DNA of 47,784 nucleotides from Hyphomonadaceae bacterium. Lineage in GTDB: Bacteria; Pseudomonadota; Alphaproteobacteria; Caulobacterales; Aquidulcibacteraceae. A program made the translations under genes and the position numbers. Positions within the stretch are counted from its first letter, which is position 1, and each line of letters begins with the position of its first letter. The notes beneath the pieces were generated by a model. The model ran no database searches and was not told the origin of the DNA. It saw only the letters and a program-made list of their open reading frames with translations. Shown in pieces: positions 40,311-47,784 of this stretch. The stretch covers positions 1 to 47,784 of the forward strand of contig JAJTGP010000040.1 in assembly GCA_021299265.1 (NCBI GenBank), written 5' to 3'.

Positions 40311-41325
40311 CAAAACTCCGCACGCGGCCGATCTGGCCGTCTTCCATTTCTAAAGCTTCCAAAACCTGCGGGGCCACGATGACCGCGTCAGGCGTGATCC
40401 GGGCTGGCACCAAGGTGCAGCGAAATCCGTCCACTCGGTCGTTTGATAACATCGCCCGTTCTTCGCCATGGGCGTCACCGGCCACGAATGGCAAAGCAAG
40501 GGAGTCTCGCACCGTGCGTGTATCTTCGATGCGTGTGGCCAAAAGTGGGCCGCCGTCAAAGATATCAATCACCCCTTCAAAGCGCAGTCCTTCGCGCTCT
40601 AACAAGCGTCGCGCGGGAGCTCCATCTGGATGGGTTTCGCCAATTGCGCCGCGCGCACTATCGGGCAAAAGGTCGACATAAATCGCATGCTTGGGCGACA
40701 AATCGATGATGAATTGATTATCGCTGGTGGCCGAGAGATTATCCGCCTCATCAAAGTCCATCCGATAAAAGGGACGGCCTACCACTTCCCAGAAAGGGGA
40801 GCGCCCATCCAAATGTACCACACCGCGCAGCTCGCTCACCACCGTGCCGTGAAAGCGGGTTGGCGAGCTGGCCATCAACATAAAGCGCGACAGGCTCAAT
40901 AATTTACCTGCACCATCGCCGCGACGCTCTGGCTCGAGGAACAAGGTGCCAACTTCAGTGCAGCCGGTATAGTCATTGACCATCGTCAAAGCGCGCATCT
41001 CAAACCGGCGGTTGGCAGCCTTAGAAGCCTGTCCATAGGTGACAATGCGATAATTAAAGAAGGGCACGTCGCGGCCGATATTGGTCTTCACCGCCGCACA
41101 GCCAAAGGGCTTTCCGCCTTTGGCGCTTTCGATCATCAACAGATAGATTCCGCCATCCCCATCGGGCTTCGGTGCTTCTGAAGAGAAGGTGGCGAGGCTT
41201 TTCTCTAGTCGCTTCGCCAACAGGGCCTCGTCTTCCGGCAGGCTGGTAAAGCCCGGGCCAGATCGGCGGGCAAAGCCCATAAAGGCATCAAAATCATCTG
41301 GCCGCGCGGGGCGTACTACGAGCAT
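40303..41325 (-). CDS. astA: Arginine N-succinyltransferase
   Basis: A 340-residue GNAT-related enzyme that uses succinyl-CoA to make N2-succinylarginine, the first committed step. The start MLVVRPARPDDFDAFMGFA, the FEMRALTMVNDYTGCTEVGTLFLEPERRGDGAGKLLS core and SPFWEVVGRPFYRMDF are the family signatures. It overlaps the M20 gene by 10 bases upstream and astD by 8 downstream. A single chain is present, not an aruF/aruG pair. It is likely to be induced by arginine or nitrogen limitation, but no regulator is adjacent. Confidence 0.93.
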   Translation of the reverse strand: MLVVRPARPDDFDAFMGFARRSGPGFTSLPEDEALLAKRLEKSLATFSSEAPKPDGDGGIYLLMIESAKGGKPFGCAAVKTNIGRDVPFFNYRIVTYGQASKAANRRFEMRALTMVNDYTGCTEVGTLFLEPERRGDGAGKLLSLSRFMLMASSPTRFHGTVVSELRGVVHLDGRSPFWEVVGRPFYRMDFDEADNLSATSDNQFIIDLSPKHAIYVDLLPDSARGAIGETHPDGAPARRLLEREGLRFEGVIDIFDGGPLLATRIEDTRTVRDSLALPFVAGDAHGEERAMLSNDRVDGFRCTLVPARITPDAVIVAPQVLEALEMEDGQIGRVRSFDV

Positions 41326-42599
41326 GGATGTGTTCCCAATTCCTGTGCCAGCAAGCGACGTGGGGCTTTGGCATCCAATTGCCCGGTGGCATAGCCTACC
41401 AAAATGGCCAAAGACAGCCTGATGCGCTCTGGAAAGCTGTCAAGAATGGCAAATTCCTGATCGGAATGGATCAACCCGCCGCGCGGTCCCAGCGTGTCAA
41501 CATTGGCGCAGCCCGATGCGGCGAGATTATTGCCTTCGCACACGCCACCGGTATCTTTATAGACAAGCTCTAGCCCCACAGCTTTGCCAGCGGCAGCAAC
41601 TTGCGCGAACACCAATTCTTGAGCGGGCGTGCGCGGCTTGGGCGGGCGGCTGAAACCGCCATGGAGGTGGGCGTGGATGCCACCGCCGGACAAATACTGA
41701 CCGATGAGAGCTTCCACTTCGCTTTGCGCCCAAGTCGCCGCTTCTGCATCGGGGACGCGCACATTGAAGCGGACCACTGCAAGGTCTGGCACCACATTGT
41801 TCGGTCCGCCGCCATCGACCCGACCGGTATTGAAGGTCACGCCGGGGGCTCTGCCGTTCAGCGCTTCCAAGCCGGCTACAAAGCGAGCCGCCGCAGCGAT
41901 CGCCGAACGACCCTCATGATGGGCACGCCCGACATGGGCGGCTTTGCCATGGATCGTTAGTGAGAAATTGCCGGAGCCTTTGCGCGCGCCCGACATCGAG
42001 CCATCAGCAAGTGCGGGCTCATAGGTCAGACCAACATCGCTGCGCGCACCAATTTCATGCAGCAATGCGGCAGAACCGGGCGATCCGATTTCCTCATCAG
42101 GACTGAGAAGGACTTCATAGCCAATTTGCGAAGCGCACGGCAGCGTTTCAAACGCCTTCAACGCCTCCAACATCACCCACAAGCCGCCCTTCATGTCCGC
42201 AACGCCGGGTCCATTCACGACGCCGGGCTCAATCTCGCACACAGTCTGAAAACTCGATTGCGCGGGGAAGACCGTGTCATAATGGCCAGTCAGCACCAAT
42301 TTGATCGGGGCCTCTGGCCGGACAATGACATGCAGGGAATCGCTCAAGGCGTGCTCTGCCTCTTGGCCCTGAGCATTGATGATCGCTTCTGGCAGTAGTG
42401 GCCTCCGCACACAAGTGCCAGGCAGAGCTTTGAAGGCCTCTTCAAGCATGAGCAGAAATGCCTGTAACCCCTCAAGATTGCTAGAACCCGTATTGATGTT
42501 GCACCAATCCTCAAGTCTGGCTTTCCAGATCGCGTGATCGGTAACAACAGCGTCGAGCGCTTGCTGGGTTTCGCGATCAAAAATCAGATTTGCGATCAT
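41316..42599 (-). CDS. M20-family metallohydrolase in ast operon
   Basis: A 427-residue cytosolic hydrolase of peptidase family M20. Metal-ligand motifs are GHYDTVFP, GVADMKGG with the bridging Asp, and the EE pair of LSPDEEIGSPG; the lid domain lies about 200-320, with the third ligand set in TGGVCEGNNLA and a late His in LIHSDQ. It is translationally joined to astA (10-base overlap). As astE is not in the cluster, it may remove succinate from succinylglutamate or act on another acylated amino acid; this is inference. SD GAAGGAAG precedes the ATG. Confidence 0.88.
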   Translation of the reverse strand: MIANLIFDRETQQALDAVVTDHAIWKARLEDWCNINTGSSNLEGLQAFLLMLEEAFKALPGTCVRRPLLPEAIINAQGQEAEHALSDSLHVIVRPEAPIKLVLTGHYDTVFPAQSSFQTVCEIEPGVVNGPGVADMKGGLWVMLEALKAFETLPCASQIGYEVLLSPDEEIGSPGSAALLHEIGARSDVGLTYEPALADGSMSGARKGSGNFSLTIHGKAAHVGRAHHEGRSAIAAAARFVAGLEALNGRAPGVTFNTGRVDGGGPNNVVPDLAVVRFNVRVPDAEAATWAQSEVEALIGQYLSGGGIHAHLHGGFSRPPKPRTPAQELVFAQVAAAGKAVGLELVYKDTGGVCEGNNLAASGCANVDTLGPRGGLIHSDQEFAILDSFPERIRLSLAILVGYATGQLDAKAPRRLLAQELGTHPCS

Positions 42600-42788
42600 C
42601 TTGATCTTCCTTCACAAAAATACCGCCGCAAGTGCAGACTAAGGTTGCTTCCAAGATTCAGATGTAGTCGAAAGCCGCGCGCAGCGCCACGCCCCTGCCC
42701 CGTTCTATCTGTGTCGAGCCACAGTGTGGCGATATGGTTTTGGGGGTAAGTACGTGCGATTGAGCGCATCCAGAAGAGGCGAAAAGTG

Positions 42789-43835
42789 ATGTCGGCAGTG
42801 TTTGACCATGTTGAGTTCGACCATCATGAGCAAATTGTCTTTGCCCATGATCATCAGACGGGACTGCGCGCGATTATCGGCATTCACAACACATTTCTGG
42901 GCCCTGCAGCCGGTGGTGTCCGCATGGCCAATTACGCGAATATGGATGATGCGCTGACTGACGTGCTGCGGCTGTCACGGGGTATGAGCTATAAAAATGC
43001 GCTAGCAGGTATCGCATTGGGTGGCGGCAAAGCTGTTCTGATTGGCAATCCCAAGGCAGATAAGACCCCGCAACTGATGCAGGCTCTGGGTCGGGCCATT
43101 CAAGGCCTGTCCGGTCGATATCTGGCGGCTGAGGATGTCGGCATGACGTTGGCCGATATGGAAATGATCGCGCTGGAGACCAGTCACGTGTTTGGCCGCG
43201 ACCCGAAAGCGGGCTTTGGCGGCGAACCCTCACCTATGACGGCTCTCGGCGTGCTGCTCTCCATAAAAACTTGCGTGCGCCGCTTTATGGGTCGCGACGA
43301 TCTGCGCGGTGTCCGTGTGGCAGTGCAAGGTGCCGGGGCGGTCGGTGCGGACCTCGCCCAACAATTGGGCCTAGAGGGCGCGGAAGTCCTAATCGCGGAT
43401 ATGGACGCTGCGCGCGCCCAAGCTGCGGCGGCTGCAGCGGGCGGGCAAGTCGTCAGCGTTTCCGACATTTTGTTTGCCGATGTCGATGTCTTGGCCCCGT
43501 GCGCACTCGGAGCCATCTTGAATGACGCTAGTATCCCAAATCTGCAGACCAAGATCGTCTGCGGTGCAGCCAATAATCAATTGGCAGAGCCGCGCCACGG
43601 CCTTGCATTGGCAGAGCGCGGAATCCTTTATGCGCCTGACTATGTCGTCAATGCAGGCGGCATCATCAATGTGTCCTATGAAGTTTCAGGCACATATGAT
43701 GCGGCCAAAGTGGTCGAGCATATTCACCGCATCCCGAAGACGCTTGAGCAAATCTTCGAAGAGGCTGCCGATGAAGGCCTGACACCGGACGTCGTGGCCG
43801 ACCGGATGGCGCAGCGCCTTATTGGACGATCGTAG
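42789..43835 (+). CDS. Leucine-type amino-acid dehydrogenase
   Basis: A 348-residue Glu/Leu/Phe/Val dehydrogenase. The catalytic lysines are in the GGGKAVLIG and MSYKNALAGI stretches; the NAD-binding motif VAVQGAGAVGADLAQQL begins near residue 180. VNAGGIINVSYE near the end matches leucine dehydrogenases. It would interconvert branched-chain amino acids and oxo-acids with NAD. ATG is preceded by an in-frame GTG and GAGGCGAAA. It is divergent from the M20 gene with 189 bases between and its 3' end overlaps the desaturase gene by 17 bases. Confidence 0.88.
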   Translation: MSAVFDHVEFDHHEQIVFAHDHQTGLRAIIGIHNTFLGPAAGGVRMANYANMDDALTDVLRLSRGMSYKNALAGIALGGGKAVLIGNPKADKTPQLMQALGRAIQGLSGRYLAAEDVGMTLADMEMIALETSHVFGRDPKAGFGGEPSPMTALGVLLSIKTCVRRFMGRDDLRGVRVAVQGAGAVGADLAQQLGLEGAEVLIADMDAARAQAAAAAAGGQVVSVSDILFADVDVLAPCALGAILNDASIPNLQTKIVCGAANNQLAEPRHGLALAERGILYAPDYVVNAGGIINVSYEVSGTYDAAKVVEHIHRIPKTLEQIFEEAADEGLTPDVVADRMAQRLIGRS

Positions 43836-44673
43836 GCTTCACTGGTGTAGGCTCTGCCTGTTGCGGTTCAGACGGCATAAAGGGATAGAGCCATTGGCCA
43901 AGTAGATTGGGTGGCATGTCCCGATCTGTGAGGCCCAAATTCATCGGCTTCTCATCCTTTGGCATGTAGAAAGTGCCAAACATGTGATCCAAGAAGGAGA
44001 AGGTCGCAGCAAAGTTCTTCGACCCACCTTCATCTGCGCCTGTATGGTGCCAACGGTGAAATACCGGGCTGGCAAAAACATGGCGCAAGGGCCCGAACGT
44101 CCAGTTCAAATTTGCGTGGACCATCGTGGAATACAGAATATTGAATGGTGCGAGCGCTGCCACCGCTATGGGCGGGAAGCCAATCCACAAGGCAAGCGCA
44201 TTGGCGAAAAGGCTGTGAAAGATCAAATTAATCGGATGGAAGCGCACGGAATGCAGCCAATCGAGCGTCTCAGGCGCATGATGGATGGCATGATAGCGCC
44301 ACAGCGCATTGCTGTGAAACAGGCGGTGCGTCCAATAGAGCGATATGTCGGTGACGATAAGTACGCCTATGGCCTGCAACCACAAAGGCCAATCCGCCAG
44401 CCAAGCCGCTCCCGTCTTGCTCCATTCAATCGCCGCGTCCATATTGCCTGCGAACAGGATGTAATAGCCACCCGCAATCAGAGAAGCGCCGAGCGACCCG
44501 TAAACGACGGGACCGAGCATCCAATAGCCAATATCCATCCAGATATCGCGACGGATTGGTCGCGGGGTTGGATCGAGAGGGAAGATACTTTGCAGGAAGC
44601 CGAACAGACAGGCACAAATCAAGAGCCAGACGGCCGAGTGGGCGAAGGGCAAACTCATAATGTCGTTCAACAT
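43819..44673 (-). CDS. Sterol desaturase/fatty-acid hydroxylase family protein
   Basis: A 284-residue membrane di-iron enzyme. The eight-histidine set is visible: HRLFH (about 116-120), HAIHH and later HANLNW with HRWHH. Four hydrophobic spans precede and follow. Relatives hydroxylate fatty acids, carotenoids (CrtZ/CrtR-like), sterols or hopanoids; the acceptor cannot be told. The ribosome site AAGAGGAAGC is 5 bases before the ATG. It is divergent from a Rieske gene with 24 bases between the starts; the Rieske protein could feed electrons to it. Confidence 0.87.
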   Translation of the reverse strand: MLNDIMSLPFAHSAVWLLICACLFGFLQSIFPLDPTPRPIRRDIWMDIGYWMLGPVVYGSLGASLIAGGYYILFAGNMDAAIEWSKTGAAWLADWPLWLQAIGVLIVTDISLYWTHRLFHSNALWRYHAIHHAPETLDWLHSVRFHPINLIFHSLFANALALWIGFPPIAVAALAPFNILYSTMVHANLNWTFGPLRHVFASPVFHRWHHTGADEGGSKNFAATFSFLDHMFGTFYMPKDEKPMNLGLTDRDMPPNLLGQWLYPFMPSEPQQAEPTPVKPTIVQ

Positions 44674-44697
44674 GACGCTTCCTCTTGCACGGACCCG

Positions 44698-45090
44698 ATG
44701 GCTCCTGTGCCGACAAGGGAAACTCTTAGCCCAGAGACACTTAATCCGCCGTTAGCGACGTTGCGAAAATTGGACCTAACAGACGGTCAAATACTCGGTC
44801 TGGACGTCACAGAAGGCCGCGCCCAGCGGCGACTAATTGTTATCCGGCGCGGGGATGAGGTCATAGCCTTTGAGAACCGCTGCCCCCATGCGGGCTGGCC
44901 CCTAGACACATTTGACGGACGGTTCCTGACCAGTGAGACCGGCGGCCTGATCTGCGCGGCGCATATGGCTGTGTTTGATCCCAAGACGGGCGCTTGTTTA
45001 GGTGGGCCGGGACAAGGACGGGGCTTAACGCCTGTAGCGGTTAGGTCAGAAGGCGATAGCTGGGTGATTGGCCCGGTGGCCCGCGCTTAA
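44698..45090 (+). CDS. Small Rieske [2Fe-2S] protein
   Basis: A 130-residue Rieske protein. Ligands are Cys62-x-His64 and Cys86-x2-His89 (RCPHAGWPL and CAAHMAVFD), typical of Rieske ferredoxins such as NirD/BphF-type. The start MAPVPTRETL is inferred; the open frame extends far upstream across the desaturase gene on the other strand, but only the end has Rieske content. It is divergent from the desaturase gene, with little room for two promoters. The 3' end overlaps the caspase-fold gene by 4 bases. A role as electron donor to the desaturase is only an inference. Confidence 0.82.
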   Translation: MAPVPTRETLSPETLNPPLATLRKLDLTDGQILGLDVTEGRAQRRLIVIRRGDEVIAFENRCPHAGWPLDTFDGRFLTSETGGLICAAHMAVFDPKTGACLGGPGQGRGLTPVAVRSEGDSWVIGPVARA

Positions 45091-46139
45091 GGCTTGGTCA
45101 GAAACGGAGCCGGCTTTGCCTTCTCTGGCGGGGGCGGCGGTGCCCCAAAGGCGGGCATACCCTTTGGTTGTCCCGCCGCTCTAGGAATCTTGGCATCGAT
45201 CTTATCCATCCAAGCAATGGCTTGCGGGCCAAGGTCAATTTGCGGATTTGATGGGTCTAGCCTCGACGCCACTTCCCATTTTGTGATCAAGGAACGGGCC
45301 TGTGCAAAGGCATCCGGCAACGGCACGGGCTGGCGAAGCGCTTGGTTCATCAAAGCGTCGCCAAAAAAGGTCCAATCATTCTCTGCCCGACAGCCGAACG
45401 AAGGCTTTTCCGCCGATGCCGCTGTCAGGGTAATGGTGGATTCATTCTGCAAAGCCGGCACAAAAATGCCAGAAAAGCAGGCTGACAAGATGACAAGGCG
45501 GTTCTTAATGCCGGCTTCATTTAGGAGGGCGGCCAAGCGTGCCGGTGCGATATTGCCACCCGCGCGCTCACCATCGCGGTAATTCAAACCCGTATTCCAA
45601 TGCCCATGAGTGGTGATGAACAGCGCAAGTACATCTTCTTGCTTGTTCATCAGTTCTGCCACATGGCCTAGCGCTTGGGCCAGATGATCTGGGTTGCCAT
45701 CTGGCACGACGGGGTCGGTCGCAGATCCGGCTGCACCCTTGCCATTGGCCATGACAATGACACGACCTTCGGCGTCATAGCGGCTCGCGAGCACGCGGGC
45801 GGCTTCGGCTGTCTCACGACCGAACACGCCATCACTATCGAGGCCTATGGCGACCACATAAACATCGACCACACCTTTGCGCTCTGGCTTCAGGCGACCC
45901 AGCGCGCCGGTCATGGCGCGGGCCTGCCGCAAACTCTCGGATGGTCCATAGGGTTCAGCGACAATCACGCTACCCTTTTGGGCAGCCTCTCGCTCACGCC
46001 GCTCTTGTGCCGCGCGTGGATTGGCAGGCTGATAGCCATAGGTCTGGGCGATCGCAGGCACAGGCAGCGCTAAGGGTGGCGCAAAACACGCAATCAGGCC
46101 CAAGCCCAAACAAAGTCCAAAGCGCATCGGCGACGTCAT
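45087..46139 (-). CDS. Exported C13-family caspase-fold peptidase
   Basis: A 350-residue protein with a signal peptide (residues about 1-31, ending PAIAQ). The caspase/legumain fold is shown by the His178 motif FITTHGHWN and the Cys221 motif VILSACFSGIF, the spacing and context of peptidase family C13. Other segments are DVYVVAIGLDSDGVFGRET and PDHLAQALGHVAEL. The C-terminal 25 residues are Pro/Ala/Lys-rich. A second ATG four codons later is possible. It follows the thiolase gene by 60 bases. Substrate and role are unknown; a polar or caspase-like function is not assumed. Confidence 0.85.
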   Translation of the reverse strand: MTSPMRFGLCLGLGLIACFAPPLALPVPAIAQTYGYQPANPRAAQERREREAAQKGSVIVAEPYGPSESLRQARAMTGALGRLKPERKGVVDVYVVAIGLDSDGVFGRETAEAARVLASRYDAEGRVIVMANGKGAAGSATDPVVPDGNPDHLAQALGHVAELMNKQEDVLALFITTHGHWNTGLNYRDGERAGGNIAPARLAALLNEAGIKNRLVILSACFSGIFVPALQNESTITLTAASAEKPSFGCRAENDWTFFGDALMNQALRQPVPLPDAFAQARSLITKWEVASRLDPSNPQIDLGPQAIAWMDKIDAKIPRAAGQPKGMPAFGAPPPPPEKAKPAPFLTKP

Positions 46140-46199
46140 CGGCAAATATCAGCGCGCAAGTGCGCCTCTGTCTAGCCAATGCGCCAGATTTTCGATGAT

Positions 46200-47378
46200 T
46201 TAAGTGCGTTGAAGGCAGATGGCGGTTGCTTCACCCCCGCCAATGCACAAGCTAGCAAGCCCACGCTTGGCCCCGCGTGCCTCCATCGCTGCAATCAAAG
46301 TCGCAATGATGCGCGACCCAGACGAGCCAATCGGATGACCCAAGGCACATGCCCCGCCATTCACATTCACCTTCTCATGGGGAATGCCCAAATCCTTCAT
46401 GGCGATCATCGGCACAATGGCGAAGGCTTCATTGATCTCGACCAGATCGACATCGGCCATCGACCAGCCAGCCTTGGTCAGAGCCTTTTGCATGGCTTTG
46501 ACCGGGGCGGTGGTGAAATAGGCGGGCTCGTGCGCGTGGGCGGCACTTGAAACAATTTCGGCCAGGATTTTCAGGCCGCGCGCCTCGGCTTCAGATTTTG
46601 CCATCAGGACGAGGGCAGACGCCCCGTCTGAAATCGCGGACGCATTGGCCGCCGTCACCGTACCATCCTTGGTAAAGGCCGGCTTCAAGCTGGGGATTTT
46701 GTCTGGCCGGGCTTTAGCAGGCAGTTCGTCGCGGTCGACCACGGTTTCGCCCCCGCGCCCACTGACGGTGACGGGTGCGATTTCGCGGGCAAAGGCCCCT
46801 GACGCGGTAGCTGTTTGCGCGCGCTTTAAAGTCTCCAACGCATAAGCATCTTGGGCTTCGCGGGTGAATTGATACTCGCCAGCGACTTGATCGGCATAAA
46901 AGCCCATTGGCTTGCCTTCATAAGCATCCTCCAAGCCATCCAGCGCCATATGATCAAAGATGCGGTCATGGCCATATTTCATGCCGCCCCGGTGAGTTTT
47001 CATCAAATGAGGGGCGTTGGACATGCTCTCCATCCCACCCGCGATGACAATTTTGGCTTCGCCTGCCTTGATCGCATTGGCCGCCATAATTGTGGCCTGC
47101 ATACCCGAGCCACACATCTTATTCAGTGTCGTCGCCTCAACGCTTAAAGGTAGGCCCGCTTTCAATGCCGCTTGCCGGGCGGGGGCTTGGCCTTGGCCCG
47201 CTGGCAATACATTGCCCATCAAGATCCAGTCGACATCTTCGCCCGCCACGCCTGCTTCGGCCATCGCGGCCTTGACGGCGACCGCACCCAGCTCATTGGC
47301 GCTAAAGCTGCTCAACTCCCCCAACAGCCCCCCCATGGGCGTGCGGGCCAAACCAACGATGACGACGGGGTCTTGCAT
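46200..47378 (-). CDS. Acetyl-CoA C-acetyltransferase (thiolase)
   Basis: A 392-residue biosynthetic-type thiolase: Cys89 (TLNKMCGSGMQA), GHPIGSSGSR with the histidine, and CIGGGEATA. It is more like PhaA/AtoB than the other thiolase in the window, as seen in the NKMCGSGM and GGMESMSNAPH motifs. The ATG used has AAGGAAATTTTCC in front. It follows an aldehyde dehydrogenase gene by 31 bases, so they may be cotranscribed. Possible roles are butyrate/PHB synthesis or ketone and amino-acid breakdown. Confidence 0.92.
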   Translation of the reverse strand: MQDPVVIVGLARTPMGGLLGELSSFSANELGAVAVKAAMAEAGVAGEDVDWILMGNVLPAGQGQAPARQAALKAGLPLSVEATTLNKMCGSGMQATIMAANAIKAGEAKIVIAGGMESMSNAPHLMKTHRGGMKYGHDRIFDHMALDGLEDAYEGKPMGFYADQVAGEYQFTREAQDAYALETLKRAQTATASGAFAREIAPVTVSGRGGETVVDRDELPAKARPDKIPSLKPAFTKDGTVTAANASAISDGASALVLMAKSEAEARGLKILAEIVSSAAHAHEPAYFTTAPVKAMQKALTKAGWSMADVDLVEINEAFAIVPMIAMKDLGIPHEKVNVNGGACALGHPIGSSGSRIIATLIAAMEARGAKRGLASLCIGGGEATAICLQRT

Positions 47379-47409
47379 GGAAAATTTCCTTCTTTGAGCG
47401 ACGACGTTT

Positions 47410-47784
47410 TCACGTCTCTTCAGAATAAGCACTCAGAGGCGTCACGTCACCCCTATTGGCGATCAAGGCTTTCCGACGGCAGAAGCGTTGGAAGCCAGCA
47501 GGCCCCATGCGAGAACCTCCAAGGCCGCTGGCTTTAAAGCTCTGCTTTTCCGCTTCATAAAATTGGCTCGTCAAAGCTGCATCATTCAAACTGATGGCAC
47601 CCGCCTCAATCTGGCGGCCGATGGCTTCCGCTTCTTCCAAGGTGCCAGCGATCACAGCGGCCGATAGGCCATATTCGCTATCATTGGCCAAGCCTATTGC
47701 CTCTTCGACCGTATCAAAGGCCATCACAGGCATGACGGGTCCAAAGGTTTCCTCGCGCATGAGGGCCATGTCGTGGTCCACATC
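47410..47784 (-). CDS. NAD(P)-dependent aldehyde dehydrogenase, 3' part
   Basis: The C-terminal 124 residues of an aldehyde dehydrogenase; the gene begins beyond the window's end. MREETFGPVMPVMAFDTVEE is the typical cofactor-domain signature, and the GSRMGPAGFQRFCRRKAL end closes the oligomerisation arm. The catalytic cysteine is not in view. The substrate cannot be told. It precedes the thiolase gene by 31 bases. Confidence 0.88.
   Translation of the reverse strand, partial: DVDHDMALMREETFGPVMPVMAFDTVEEAIGLANDSEYGLSAAVIAGTLEEAEAIGRQIEAGAISLNDAALTSQFYEAEKQSFKASGLGGSRMGPAGFQRFCRRKALIANRGDVTPLSAYSEET

Noticed and set aside
43984-44697. The long open frame upstream of the Rieske protein
   Set aside because: It lies on the antisense strand of the desaturase gene and only the last 130 residues have Rieske motifs.

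Overview
The window is an ordinary chromosomal stretch of an alphaproteobacterium, most likely Caulobacterales or a close relative. This is judged from gene content and protein style, not from a database search. Pointers are an hrcA-grpE pair, an EIIA-Man/HPr pair, AmgK-MurU, metZ, an arginine succinyltransferase operon, a ROSE-type RNA thermometer before a small heat-shock gene, and moderately GC-rich DNA. I count 50 protein genes, two of them cut by the window ends. I saw no tRNA, rRNA, insertion sequence, integrase, phage gene or CRISPR array. Only one gene-free stretch exceeds 300 bases (25940-26280), and it holds the leader of the heat-shock gene.

Layout. 1-5.6 kb: the end of amgK with murU (MurNAc salvage), a class C beta-lactamase-like hydrolase with pdxY, a CitE-type CoA-ester lyase, a lipoprotein and a glutathione transferase. 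5.6-10 kb: ilvA, a Kef-type K+/H+ antiporter with its flavoprotein partner, and a DUF2939-like lipoprotein. 10-16.5 kb: grpE-hrcA, a VOC protein, then (minus strand) EIIA-Man, HPr, ffh, rpsP and a beta-lactamase-like gene placed directly behind rpsP. 16.6-22 kb: ferredoxin and its FAD reductase, ftsY-metZ, and an Hpt-like protein fused by ATGA overlap to a single-domain response regulator. 22-26 kb: three exported proteins, two of them SAM-methyltransferase-like paralogues; one carries a basic, disordered tail of about 335 residues. 26-31 kb: ROSE-controlled Hsp20, NamZ muramidase, a lipoprotein beta-lactamase homologue and an amino-acid permease. 31-38 kb: ExoD, two TlpA-like thioredoxins, a thiolase, an orphan cytosine DNA methyltransferase, a CPBP membrane protein and two methyltransferases. 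38-45 kb: an M20 hydrolase-astA-astD-secreted protein operon, leucine-type dehydrogenase, sterol-desaturase family protein and a Rieske protein. 45-47.8 kb: a C13 caspase-fold peptidase, a second thiolase and the end of an aldehyde dehydrogenase.

How it fits together. NamZ releases MurNAc and AmgK-MurU return it to UDP-MurNAc, so two arms of wall recycling are present. HrcA, GrpE and ROSE-Hsp20 are heat-shock functions. Ffh and FtsY are the two protein halves of SRP targeting. AstA and AstD catabolise arginine, perhaps with the coupled M20 enzyme. No single textbook novel system stands out. The best candidates for undescribed biology are the exported methyltransferase-like locus with the histone-H1-like tail, the FtsY with a folded-looking N-terminal domain, the Hpt-response regulator pair, and a CPBP protein whose second motif has lost its histidine.
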